64,000 nt of DNA, taken from assembly GCA_947305045.1 (NCBI GenBank), contig CAMZCW010000001.1, positions 13,733-77,732 of the forward strand, written 5' to 3'. Shown piece by piece: positions 36,336 to 44,260 of the stretch. This DNA comes from an uncultured Bacteroidales bacterium. Its GTDB lineage: Bacteria > Bacteroidota > Bacteroidia > Bacteroidales > UBA932. Under the pieces are notes generated by a model. It made no database searches and was not told where the DNA came from. It saw only the letters and a program-made list of their open reading frames with translations. Both the position numbers and the translations under genes were made by a program. Position 1 is the stretch's first letter; the number at the start of each line of letters is the position of its first letter.

Positions 36336-37048
36336 TACTCATTCACCGCCCTCCCTCTGCGCCGTTCGGGACACTGGCGCGGGAAACGCTCCAGACCCCG
36401 GAACTAAGCCTGAAAGAGAAGGGGATGCTGGCTGTGGTGTTCAGCCTTCCCGAGGACTGGGCCCTTACCGTTGCGGGACTCTCCGGCATCCTGAAGGAGA
36501 GCAAAGGTGCCATCCAGTCCACTCTCCGGGGCTTAAAAGCCAAGGGATATCTGGCCGAAGAGCTCATCCGCAACGACATCGGCCAGATTCTCCGCCGGGA
36601 GTACATCTTCCGGGAAATGCCGCAGACGGAAAACCCGTCTATGGTGAATCCGGAACAACAAATAATAATAGAACAAAGTAACCATCAAACAATAGAAGAA
36701 ATGAACAAAATAAGTCCCCTTTTCAGAAACTCGGATTTTTACGAGGAATGGAAAAAATTCATACGTCAAAGAGGTGAACGATATACTCCTGCCATGAGGG
36801 CCGATGACCTTGCCTCACTGGAAAAGTATCCCGAGGAAGTAGCCGTACTCATCATCCGCAGGGCGGTGGACCGTGGATGGTCCCGCGCCCATTTCCCCGG
36901 CTCCGGCCAAAGAATCCTTGAAAGTTGGAACAGGGTCACCGGTTCAGAAGAGAGCGTCATCACCCGGAACCAGGCCGTCAAGCAGGCGCTGAAAGAAAGA
37001 AGAGATGAAAGAGAAGATGAAGAAGGGAAAGGAGGTGCGGGGCGATGA
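36332..37048 (+). CDS. Replication-type helix-turn-helix protein of the element
   Basis: This 238-residue protein has an N-terminal winged-helix region (SLKEKGMLAVVFSLPEDWALTVAGL..KGAIQSTLRGLKAKGYL, about 25-75) similar to the N-terminal domain of phage replisome organisers and RepA-like initiators. A low-complexity stretch (QQIIIEQSNHQTIEE, about 108-122) follows, then a C-terminal helical domain ending in a charged tail (REDEEGKGG). Its start overlaps DUF3853 and its stop overlaps the next gene, both by 4 bases, so the three form one operon. Likely role: replication or control of the excised element; not proven. Confidence 0.6.
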   Translation: MILIHRPPSAPFGTLARETLQTPELSLKEKGMLAVVFSLPEDWALTVAGLSGILKESKGAIQSTLRGLKAKGYLAEELIRNDIGQILRREYIFREMPQTENPSMVNPEQQIIIEQSNHQTIEEMNKISPLFRNSDFYEEWKKFIRQRGERYTPAMRADDLASLEKYPEEVAVLIIRRAVDRGWSRAHFPGSGQRILESWNRVTGSEESVITRNQAVKQALKERRDEREDEEGKGGAGR

Positions 37049-37686
37049 CCGTCGGTGCTATCATCCAGGCTCGGCGCAGCCGCCCCGTCAGCCAAATCCC
37101 CTTTCAGGAGATGAAATGGCTCATCGCCGACGTTGTCGTCGATGAAGCGTTCTCCCTTCGCTGCGAGGCCGCGGAGCAGAAGCTTCTGGAGGCCATCGTC
37201 AATCTGGTAACACAGGAGCTCTGCACAACCTATTCCTCCTGGCGGGCCGACGAACTCCGTATCGCCATACGTGCCGGGGCTTGTTCCCAGCTGGGGCCCA
37301 TGTACCGTCTTTGCCCGGCCGAGTTTGTCCGTATTATGGATACCTATCACACCTGTCCTATGCGTCTGGAGGCACTGCGCATCCTTCGCCGGGAAGCCGA
37401 AAAGCCACAGCCGGAAGACCCGGCTGTGGCAAAACGGAAGTTTCGTGAATCGTTGGAAAAGATTGCGAAAGAGTGTTTTGCCGATGTTGCCAGGGATGGA
37501 CGCATCACCTACTATTCAGACACGCTTGTGGCAAACATCTATGACCTGCTCTGTGAGACCGGGGCCATACTGGCTGAGGGCAACTTGCCCGAAAACGGGA
37601 AGGAGGCGGAGAAGGAAAAGCGGCATCTGCTGGAGGAAGCCTTCAAGTTGATGGCTTCGGAGGGGAAGCGGCTGGAAATCCCGTAA
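37045..37686 (+). CDS. Hypothetical protein of the mobile element
   Basis: This 213-residue, mostly helical, soluble protein has no signal peptide and no recognised domain. Notable segments are FQEMKWLIADVVVDEAFSL, the aromatic/Cys-rich PMYRLCPAEFVRIMDTYHTC, and a Glu/Lys-rich C-terminus. It is translationally coupled (ATGA overlap) to the helix-turn-helix gene before it and precedes the twin hairpins and the ribbon-helix-helix gene. By position in similar elements it may take part in replication or mobilisation. Confidence 0.6.
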   Translation: MTVGAIIQARRSRPVSQIPFQEMKWLIADVVVDEAFSLRCEAAEQKLLEAIVNLVTQELCTTYSSWRADELRIAIRAGACSQLGPMYRLCPAEFVRIMDTYHTCPMRLEALRILRREAEKPQPEDPAVAKRKFRESLEKIAKECFADVARDGRITYYSDTLVANIYDLLCETGAILAEGNLPENGKEAEKEKRHLLEEAFKLMASEGKRLEIP

Positions 37687-37716
37687 TACGCTGGAAAAAT
37701 TTTTTTTGCAAGATGT

Positions 37717-37770
37717 GCGTTTGTGATACAAACGCGTCCGCCGCAGGACCCTTCTACGCCTGCGGCGGAC
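37717..37770. other. Twin adjacent hairpins, candidate oriT
   Basis: Two perfect inverted repeats abut: GCGTTTGT / ACAAACGC with a 3-base loop (37717-37735), and a 12-bp stem GTCCGCCGCAGG / CCTGCGGCGGAC with an 11-base loop (37736-37770). A T-tract precedes them (37700-37708). They lie 46 bases before a relaxosome-accessory-type gene. Arrays of inverted repeats beside mob genes are typical of transfer origins. The second hairpin has no T-tract exit, which argues against a simple terminator. Confidence 0.5.
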
Positions 37771-37815
37771 ATTTAAGCCATTTTTTAGAACCCTGGAACT
37801 TTACATTTTTGAACC

Positions 37816-38256
37816 ATGATTATAAAGAAAAACAAAATGATCAGCCTCCGGATGACAGAGTATCAATACGACAAAATGATGGACCTGATGCAGATTGAGG
37901 GATACCACTCAAGGACTCGCTTTATCATCGACACAGTCCTTAAAAACGCCCGGAAGAACTATGAGCCCAAAGGGACGGGCCGGGATGCTGAGCTGTACAA
38001 GATACGCAAGAAGTTGATTCAGCTTTACAGGGAAATGTCGGCCGAAGGGAAGAACCTTAACCAGATTACCAAAGCCGTGAACACGTTTTCCCGGTGCTGG
38101 GACATTGACTTCACCACCGTGGAGAGGATGTGCAGTGCCATCAATATGGCAGGTAAAGTTGCCGAGAAGCTGACTTGGCGATCCAGCGACGTGCACCGTA
38201 TTGCCGTGAAGATAGAGTGTGACTATTGTCCGAATGACGAGTATGAAGATGCGTAA
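37816..38256 (+). CDS. MobC-like ribbon-helix-helix relaxosome accessory protein
   Basis: This 146-residue protein begins with a short basic strand and ribbon-helix-helix signature (MISLRMTEYQYDKMMDLMQIEGYHSRTRFIID marks about 8-40). It continues with RKKLIQLYREMSAEGKNLNQITKAVN, close to the LxxxGxNLNQIAKxLN block of MobC/relaxosome accessory proteins, and ends in an acidic, Cys-containing tail. Such proteins bind oriT and help the relaxase nick; candidate oriT hairpins lie just upstream. A second ATG at 37837 is possible. No relaxase follows: the next feature is a terminator and then a gene on the opposite strand, so the element would need a relaxase in trans. Confidence 0.75.
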   Translation: MIIKKNKMISLRMTEYQYDKMMDLMQIEGYHSRTRFIIDTVLKNARKNYEPKGTGRDAELYKIRKKLIQLYREMSAEGKNLNQITKAVNTFSRCWDIDFTTVERMCSAINMAGKVAEKLTWRSSDVHRIAVKIECDYCPNDEYEDA

Positions 38257-38301
38257 ACAAAGATTGATTGACTCCAAACAACTTTCGTCCATGTGATAAG
38301 A

Positions 38302-38329
38302 AGAGTTGCCAGCTTTGCAACTCTTTTTA
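38302..38329 (+). terminator. Intrinsic terminator ending the element operon
   Basis: An 8-bp stem (AGAGTTGC / GCAACTCT, 7-base loop) is followed by TTTTA. It lies 46 bases after the MobC-like gene and marks the apparent right limit of the element's operon. Confidence 0.85.
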
Positions 38330-38378
38330 TAAAACGGATGATTCGGGAAGAAGGTTCTTTCAGAAGAAGGGAATTGTT

Positions 38379-39364
38379 CTACAACTTCTCTGTCACAGTA
38401 TCTGATTCATTCAAATTAAGCTCCAAAGCCGACAACCTATTACCATTGAAGACCATGTTTGTTGGGACACTGGCTACCGTCTTGATAATTCTGTAATTAT
38501 CTGTTTTCAATGTGACTAAAAGCGAACTTCCCTTGGGTAGAGTTACTGGCGGGAACAGCAAATAAGCACTTGAAACACCGTCCATTGTTAATGCGGGATT
38601 AAGCTTGGCTGAAATTCGGTTATTACCATTCAGTATATGTAAGCTCCCAGATTCATAATCCCATTGAACCGTACCTGACAACGCCACGTCTGCGCCTGAT
38701 TCAATTGTAATTTCATGAATTCTATCGGCCGAGAGGTCACAATGCCAGTTTTGTTGTTAACCCGAATGAACACAGTCGCAAGCGGCCTCGTGAAGGCCAT
38801 ATCACGTATTATAGCTTCTGAGTCATCTGCCTTAAAAACAATGTAATATGGATTATTCACCACAATGTCTGTCTCTTGGTCATAAACCCCTTCTCCGGAG
38901 TTTTGTTGTTCCGGAACCTCAAAGTCAAGCTTATGCCCGCTCTTAGGACCAATATAGCTTTGGGAACAGAATGCGTAAAGCTTATGACTGCCGTCTAAGA
39001 TATCTTCAATTACTCCGGAAAACACAGCAGTGCCAGTAATCCCGGATTCATTCTCCATTTCCAAATCCGGGCGCTTGGCATCATCCCAGTCATCAATGAA
39101 AACGCTCAGTCGGTCATCGGCCACCCACCTTGCATAGAGAAGCAGTTTCCCATCACTCCCGGACTCTTTCTCAAGCATCGTTTTAGTAACAGGACTTGCC
39201 GTTATCTCACTCAAAGCGATGTCTACATTAGCGCCCGTCGTCGGGACCGTCGGATCATTTTCTATTTTATTGCCAAGACAGGACGTAAAAGACAAAAAAG
39301 TGAAAACGATAGACACATATATGCATATCGTTTTCAAGAGCCAACAATTTACGGTGCGAATCAC
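38379..39364 (-). pseudogene. Fimbrillin-like lipoprotein gene with a frameshift
   Basis: The first part (GTG at 39364, about 215 codons) has a lipobox SFTSC (about Cys29) and fimbrillin-like text (TKTMLEKESGSDGKLL, RWVADDRLSVFIDDW). Near 38735, after NKTGIVTS, the frame breaks. The continuation is in another frame: DRIHEITIESGADVALSGTV, then KLNPALTMDGVSSAYLLFPPV and a stop at 38379. The two pieces together give one protein of about 325 residues of the Mfa-like fimbrillin family. The original frame runs out-of-register to 38630. It is the last gene of the uronate locus, 3 bases after the aldolase gene. Either a real inactivation or a sequencing error at one base. Confidence 0.78.
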
Positions 39365-39367
39365 AAC

Positions 39368-40030
39368 TTATGCTTTAAACCAGTTAATGCATTTTTGACA
39401 TTGGGCTGATATATATCGCCAGTCTTCAGCCTCGACAATGGTTTTCGGGAAGAGCTTGGAGCCCATGCCCACAGCGGTGACGCCGCTCTTGGCCCAGGCC
39501 GACAGGTTCTCCTGGGTGGGCTCCACGGCGCCGGTTGCCATAATCATGGCCCAGGGCAGCGGGGCCAAGACATTCTTAACGAAGGCGGGACCACCAACAG
39601 TCCCCGCAGGGAACACTTTCACCAAATCGCAGCCTTTTTCCATCGCACGGACAATCTCCGTCACGGTGCCACAGCCCGGGCTGTAAGGCACGCCGCGGCG
39701 GTTCGCCAGCGTAATCACCTCCTCCACAATGCAGGGGCTTACCAGAAAGTCCGCTCCAAGTTGGAGATATAGGGCCGCCGTGGGAGCGTCCAGGATGGTG
39801 CCCGCACCGAGGGCCATCTCCGGACACTCGGCACGGATGTAGCCAATGAGTTCCATGAAAACGATGTGCGCCCCGTCGCCGCGGTTGGTGAATTCAAACG
39901 CGCGGATGCCGCCGTCGTAGCAGGCCTTGACGACCTTCTTTGTAAGTTCCACATCCTTGTTGTAGAACACCGGAACGATGCCGGTGCTGCGGATGATGCC
40001 AATAGTGTCAATCTTTTTGAACTTAGCCAT
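39368..40030 (-). CDS. kdgA: KDPG/KHG aldolase
   Basis: This 220-residue cytoplasmic class I aldolase cleaves 2-keto-3-deoxy-6-phosphogluconate to pyruvate and glyceraldehyde 3-phosphate. Motifs seen: FTNRGDGAH (catalytic Glu-region variant), GAGTILD, VSPCIVEEV, YSPGCGTVTEI and the Schiff-base Lys in CDLVKVFPAGTVGG, with ATGAVEP near the C-terminus. Length is usual for the family. It lies 2 bases after the KDG kinase gene and completes the uronate route encoded here. The symbol kdgA (also called eda) is used for this function. Confidence 0.93.
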   Translation of the reverse strand: MAKFKKIDTIGIIRSTGIVPVFYNKDVELTKKVVKACYDGGIRAFEFTNRGDGAHIVFMELIGYIRAECPEMALGAGTILDAPTAALYLQLGADFLVSPCIVEEVITLANRRGVPYSPGCGTVTEIVRAMEKGCDLVKVFPAGTVGGPAFVKNVLAPLPWAMIMATGAVEPTQENLSAWAKSGVTAVGMGSKLFPKTIVEAEDWRYISAQCQKCINWFKA

Positions 40031-40032
40031 AG

Positions 40033-41070
40033 TTATCTGCTAACGCGGCCGCTTCCGCCGCCTTTGATTAAGGATTCAACTTCCGCCACCGTTACCTGGT
40101 TATAGTCCCCGAAAATAGTGTGTTTGAGGGCCGATGCCGCCGCGGCAAACTCAATGGCTTCCTGGTCCGTGGGATAGGTTAGCAGGCCGTACAGCAGGCC
40201 GCCCATGAAGGAATCGCCACCACCCACGCGGTCTACAATGTGGGTGATGTCGTAACGGTGGGACTGCCAGAGGGCCTTGCCGTCATAGAGCACGCCGCCC
40301 CAGGTGTTGTGGTTGGCGTTGATGCTGCCGCGAAGGGTGATGGCCACCTTCTTGCAGCGGGGGAACCTCTCCATAAGCTGCTGAGCCACGCTCACAAAGA
40401 TGTTCTGGTCTATCTCTCCGCCGGTTTTCTCCGGGTCAAAGCCTTCGGGCTTGATGCCGAATTCCTTCTCCGCGTCTTCCTCGTTGCCAAGGATGAGGTC
40501 GCAGCCCTCCACCAATGAAGGCATAACCTCAGAGGCGCTCTTGCCGTATTTCCAGAGTTTCTTGCGGTAATTCAAATCACAGGTAACCATCACGCCCATC
40601 TCATTGGCAATCTTGATAGCTTCAAGGCAGGCATCGGCCGCACCCTGCGAAAGGGCGGGGGTGATGCCGGTCCAGTGGAACCAGTCGGCCCCCTTAAGGA
40701 CTTCCCTCCAATTAACCATACCGGGCTGAATCTCGGAAATAGCGCTGTGCGCGCGGTCATAGATTACTTTGGATCCGCGGGCAACGGCTCCGGTTTCGAG
40801 ATAATAAATACCCACGCGGTCGCCGCCATATACAATACCGTCCACGTTTACGCCGAATCCTTTGAGTTCCGCGGTGCACATATCGGCAATGTCATTCTTG
40901 GGAAGACGGGTAACAAAGTGGGCGTCCACGCCGTAATTGGCAAGGGAAACGGCCACATTGGCCTCCCCTCCGCCAAAGGTGGCGTCGAACTGACGGGCCT
41001 GTGAGAAACGCAGATAGCCGGGGGTAGAAAGGCGAAGCATCACTTCGCCGAATGTTACTACTTTCGCCAT
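40033..41070 (-). CDS. kdgK: 2-keto-3-deoxygluconate kinase (PfkB family)
   Basis: This 345-residue PfkB-type sugar kinase has an N-terminal FGEVMLRLSTPG block, GGGEANVAVSLANYG, and the C-terminal signature DRVGGGDSFMGGLLYGLL (about 285-302) with the catalytic Asp. It phosphorylates KDG to KDPG using ATP. Context (KduI, a KduD-type enzyme, KDPG aldolase) supports KDG as substrate over other sugars. It is separated by 3 bases from kduI and 2 bases from the aldolase gene, so it is co-transcribed. Confidence 0.93.
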   Translation of the reverse strand: MAKVVTFGEVMLRLSTPGYLRFSQARQFDATFGGGEANVAVSLANYGVDAHFVTRLPKNDIADMCTAELKGFGVNVDGIVYGGDRVGIYYLETGAVARGSKVIYDRAHSAISEIQPGMVNWREVLKGADWFHWTGITPALSQGAADACLEAIKIANEMGVMVTCDLNYRKKLWKYGKSASEVMPSLVEGCDLILGNEEDAEKEFGIKPEGFDPEKTGGEIDQNIFVSVAQQLMERFPRCKKVAITLRGSINANHNTWGGVLYDGKALWQSHRYDITHIVDRVGGGDSFMGGLLYGLLTYPTDQEAIEFAAAASALKHTIFGDYNQVTVAEVESLIKGGGSGRVSR

Positions 41071-41073
41071 ATC

Positions 41074-41991
41074 CTAACGCATTTCCGTGTACTGAATCTT
41101 GTCCATGTCGCCGTAGTCAAGATTCTCTCCGGCCATACCCCAGATGAACATATAGTTTGACGTACCCGCTGCGGCGTGAATGCTCCATTCCGGGCTCATG
41201 ATGGCCTGCTCGTTGGAGAGCCACACCACCCGCTCCTGCTGGGGCTCACCCATCAGGTGGCAAATCATATTGCCCTCGGACACGTTAAAATAGAAGTACG
41301 CCTCTATGCGGCGGGCGTGCGTGTGCGCGGGCATGGTGTTCCAGACGCTGCCGGGCTTGAGCTCGGTAAGACCCATCTGCAGCTGGCAAGGGCCTTCTTC
41401 CAGCACATTGTTGACGATGAGCTGGTTAATGACGCGATCGTTGGAGTCTTCCATCTTGCCGGCGGCAAAGGAATTGGCCTTGAGGGAGCCTTTACGGCCG
41501 TCAATGGTAATGAGCTGCGTCTTGTAAGCTTTGTGCGCAGTGGCGGAATTGAGGTAGAACTTGGCCGGGTTGGCGGCATCCTTGCTCCTGAAAATCACCT
41601 CTTCATTCCCCCGCCCCACATACAGGGCCTCCTTGAACTTGAGGACATAGTCCTTTCCATTCACCGTGACAATTCCCTCGCCACCCACATTGATGACGCC
41701 CAGCTCCCGGCTGAAGAGGAAATACGGCGCTTTAAGCGGGTCGATGGTTTCCAGTTTGAGGGCCTTGGTGGCCGGCACGGCACCGCCAAAGATAAAGCGG
41801 TCGTACATGGAATAGGTGAGGCGGATTTCGTCCGCCACCATCACCTCCGGCATCATAAAGCGGGCACGGAGCGTTTCGGTGTCGTAGCCTTTAACATCGG
41901 CAGGATGACAGGCCGTCTGGATGGTATACTTGGTTTGTGCAGTCATAACGATGCTTGCAAGCAGCAGTGCTGCGGTTAATACTTTCTTCAT
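41074..41991 (-). CDS. kduI: KduI-type 5-keto-4-deoxyuronate isomerase with a signal peptide
   Basis: KduI converts 5-keto-4-deoxyuronate (from unsaturated uronates) to 2,5-diketo-3-deoxygluconate. The cupin metal site is seen in [16 protein letters not shown] (about 220-235), and the C-terminus [10 protein letters not shown] is typical. Family members are about 280 residues; this one has 305 because of an N-terminal [19 protein letters not shown], a clear cleavable signal peptide, before the usual start. It would therefore be exported to the periplasm, unlike textbook KduI. Its ATG overlaps the upstream permease stop (ATGA), so both are co-translated. Confidence is high for the family and moderate for location. 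Confidence 0.92.
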   Translation of the reverse strand: MKKVLTAALLLASIVMTAQTKYTIQTACHPADVKGYDTETLRARFMMPEVMVADEIRLTYSMYDRFIFGGAVPATKALKLETIDPLKAPYFLFSRELGVINVGGEGIVTVNGKDYVLKFKEALYVGRGNEEVIFRSKDAANPAKFYLNSATAHKAYKTQLITIDGRKGSLKANSFAAGKMEDSNDRVINQLIVNNVLEEGPCQLQMGLTELKPGSVWNTMPAHTHARRIEAYFYFNVSEGNMICHLMGEPQQERVVWLSNEQAIMSPEWSIHAAAGTSNYMFIWGMAGENLDYGDMDKIQYTEMR

Positions 41992-43379
41992 GGTTTAGCG
42001 GTTAAAGAAGCCTTGATAATGCGTCGGCGGTTGAAGATGGCCAGAACGGTGGTACCTGCCACCAGGATGGCGCTGCCCACCAGCTTAAAGTCGTGCACCA
42101 GGTGGAAGATAACCCAGGAGAAGATGCTGGAGGCGAAGTCCAGCGCTCCGCCCTGGAAGCCCTCCGGAATGGCCACGGCAGCGTCACCGGTGCGGGCGTA
42201 CACATCCTGCGCGGCCAGGGTGAACCATGGCGCCAGGTCTGTCACAAAATACAGGCCCACGGTCAGGCTCACCAGGCCGATGATAAAGGTTTTCACCACA
42301 TTGCCCTTGGTGACAGGCAGCACGGCCGGGAACACATAGAACATGCCCGCCAGCGAGGCCAGGGGCAGGAATTCGTTCCCCGGAAGCACCACGGAGAGCA
42401 GCAGGGTGCACGGGATCAGGAGCAGCGACACCACCAGGGTGGTGGGATGGCCGATCACCAGCGCAGGGCTCATGCCGATGTTGATGCCCGCGGAGTTCTT
42501 GAACTTCCGGCTTACCAGGTCCTTGGTAGCCTCTGCGATGGGCTTGAGGCCCTCGATAAAGAGCGAAGTGATGCGCGGAATGAGCTCCATCACGGCGCCC
42601 ATCTTGATGCCCAGGCCCAGGATGTACGGGATGCGGTCCACCATCTCTCCCCAGCTGCGGCAGCTCAGGCAGCCGATGAGGATGCCCACCAGCACGCCCA
42701 GCAGGAGCGGTTCTCCCAGCACACCGAACTTCTTCTTCATGCCCTCCGCATCAATGTCCAGCTTACTGAAGCCGGGAATGCGGTCCATGCACCAGTTCAG
42801 GCCCTCTGCAAAGGGCACGAAGCCCTGGCAGAACGGCTGCGGAATGGAGATGCCTTCCAGATCCTTGTAATAGCTCTGGAACTTTTTGGTGGTAAGGTCT
42901 GCCATTACCAGCGTAATCACAAAGCAGATGATCGCGGCAAAAAAGCCGTACCAGATGCTCTCCGTGGCAAAATACACCACCGCGCCGATGAAGGCGTAGT
43001 GCCAGTAGTTCCACAGGTCGATATTGATGGTATTGGTGGCCTTGCACAGTAGCAGCACAATGTTGATGGCCAGGCACACCGGGATAATGAAAGCACCCAC
43101 GGTGGTGTTATACGCCACGGAGGCCGCTGCCGGCCAGCCCATGTCGAAGATGCGCAGCTGCAGGCCGTAAATCTCCGTAACGTCCTTGAGCGGAGCGCCC
43201 AGGCTGGAGGTAAGGAGGGCCGTCACTACGCTCAGGCCCACGAAACCCACGCCCACCAGGAGGCCGCTCTTGAGCGCTTTCCCCGGCTTGATGCCAATGC
43301 AGACGCCCAGGATGAAAAACAGGATGGGCATCATCACCGCGGCACCCAGGCCGATGATATAACTGAAAACTTGTTCCAT
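41988..43379 (-). CDS. PTS EIIC-type (galactitol family) permease without other PTS parts
   Basis: This 463-residue integral membrane protein has about twelve hydrophobic segments and the layout of the galactitol-type EIIC (GatC): it starts with a hydrophobic [22 protein letters not shown] segment, has [21 protein letters not shown] in the first third, and [24 protein letters not shown] later. No EIIA, EIIB, HPr or EI gene is in the window, and Bacteroidales mostly lack sugar PTS, so it probably works as a facilitator or ion-coupled permease. Between kduD and kduI, the likely cargo is a keto-deoxy-uronate or unsaturated uronate crossing the inner membrane. Specificity is inferred from context. 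Confidence 0.82.
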   Translation of the reverse strand: MEQVFSYIIGLGAAVMMPILFFILGVCIGIKPGKALKSGLLVGVGFVGLSVVTALLTSSLGAPLKDVTEIYGLQLRIFDMGWPAAASVAYNTTVGAFIIPVCLAINIVLLLCKATNTINIDLWNYWHYAFIGAVVYFATESIWYGFFAAIICFVITLVMADLTTKKFQSYYKDLEGISIPQPFCQGFVPFAEGLNWCMDRIPGFSKLDIDAEGMKKKFGVLGEPLLLGVLVGILIGCLSCRSWGEMVDRIPYILGLGIKMGAVMELIPRITSLFIEGLKPIAEATKDLVSRKFKNSAGINIGMSPALVIGHPTTLVVSLLLIPCTLLLSVVLPGNEFLPLASLAGMFYVFPAVLPVTKGNVVKTFIIGLVSLTVGLYFVTDLAPWFTLAAQDVYARTGDAAVAIPEGFQGGALDFASSIFSWVIFHLVHDFKLVGSAILVAGTTVLAIFNRRRIIKASLTAKP

Positions 43380-43385
43380 TATTTA

Positions 43386-43435
43386 CTTGTCATACCGAGA
43401 TCCCTCTTGTCATACCGAGCGAAGCGAGTGTATCT
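43386..43435. repeat. Short REP-like intergenic repeat, two half copies
   Basis: CTTGTCATACCGAG occurs twice with a 20-base period (43386-43399 and 43406-43419), the second followed by CGAAGCGAGTGTATCTC. It resembles the GTCATTCCGAGCGAAGCGAG-type repeats scattered in Bacteroidota intergenic DNA. It fills the 61-base gap between the permease and kduD genes. Confidence 0.6.
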
Positions 43436-43440
43436 CTTCC

Positions 43441-44244
43441 CTACTTAGGCTGCTTGCCGATATAGGCCAGGATACCGCCGTCCACGTACAGGATATGGCC
43501 GTTCACGGCATCCGAGGCGTGCGAAGCCAGGAACACGGCGGGACCGCCCAGTTCACTGGGATCCAGCCAGCGGCCGGCAGGGGTTTTGGCGCAGATGAAG
43601 CTGTCGAACGGGTGACGGCTGCCATCCGGCTGGCGCTCACGCAGCGGAGCGGTCTGCGGCGTAGCAATGTAACCGGGGCCGATACCGTTGCACTGGATGT
43701 TGTACTCGCCGTACTCCGAGCAAATGTTGCGGGTGAGCATCTTGAGGCCACCCTTGGCGGCGGCGTAGGCACTCACCGTCTCGCGGCCCAGTTCGCTCAT
43801 CATGGAGCAAATGTTGATGATTTTGCCTTCCCGGCGTTCCATCATTTCCGGAAGCACGGCGCTGGAGACGATGAACGGGGCCACCAGGTCCACATCGATC
43901 ACCTGCTGGAACTCCTTGCGCTCCATCTCGTGCATGGGGATGCGCTTGATGATGCCGGCGTTGTTCACCAGGATATCGATCTGCCCTACCTCTTTGTGAA
44001 TCTTTTCCACCAGCTCCTTCACGGCCACCTCATTGGTGACGTCACAGACATAGCCGTGCACGTTGGTGATGCCGGCCTCCTTGTAGTTGGCCAGACCGCG
44101 CTCCAGGGCAGTCTCGTTGATATCGTTAAAGATGATGTTTTTGATGCCGGCAGCCACGAAAGCCTTGGCAATGTTGAAACCAATACCGTAAGAAGCACCG
44201 GTGATCCAGGCATTTTTACCTTCAAGGGAAAAGATGTTTGCCAT
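43441..44244 (-). CDS. kduD: Short-chain dehydrogenase, KduD / gluconate 5-dehydrogenase type
   Basis: This 267-residue classical SDR has the cofactor motif TGASYGIG (about 16-23), NNAG (about 93-96), catalytic Ser in NICSMMSELG and the YAAAKGG Tyr/Lys pair (about 160-166). In this context it reduces 2,5-diketo-3-deoxygluconate to KDG using NAD(P)H. Close relatives are also annotated as gluconate 5-dehydrogenase; the kduI, kdgK and kdgA neighbours favour the KduD role. No signal peptide, so it is cytoplasmic. It lies 16 bases after the esterase gene. Confidence 0.88.
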   Translation of the reverse strand: MANIFSLEGKNAWITGASYGIGFNIAKAFVAAGIKNIIFNDINETALERGLANYKEAGITNVHGYVCDVTNEVAVKELVEKIHKEVGQIDILVNNAGIIKRIPMHEMERKEFQQVIDVDLVAPFIVSSAVLPEMMERREGKIINICSMMSELGRETVSAYAAAKGGLKMLTRNICSEYGEYNIQCNGIGPGYIATPQTAPLRERQPDGSRHPFDSFICAKTPAGRWLDPSELGGPAVFLASHASDAVNGHILYVDGGILAYIGKQPK

Positions 44245-44260
44245 AATGTTGAGATTTTGA

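Noticed and set aside
37700..37708. T-tract after the unknown gene as a terminator
   Set aside because: The T-run precedes rather than follows the hairpins on the plus strand.
42093..43052. Plus-strand frame of 319 codons rich in His/Gln
   Set aside because: Antisense to the EIIC permease; composition is the complement of Leu/Val/Ala codons.
43386..43435. CRISPR or IS end
   Set aside because: Only two short direct repeats with a 20-base period, no spacer array or transposase; fits a REP-like repeat better.
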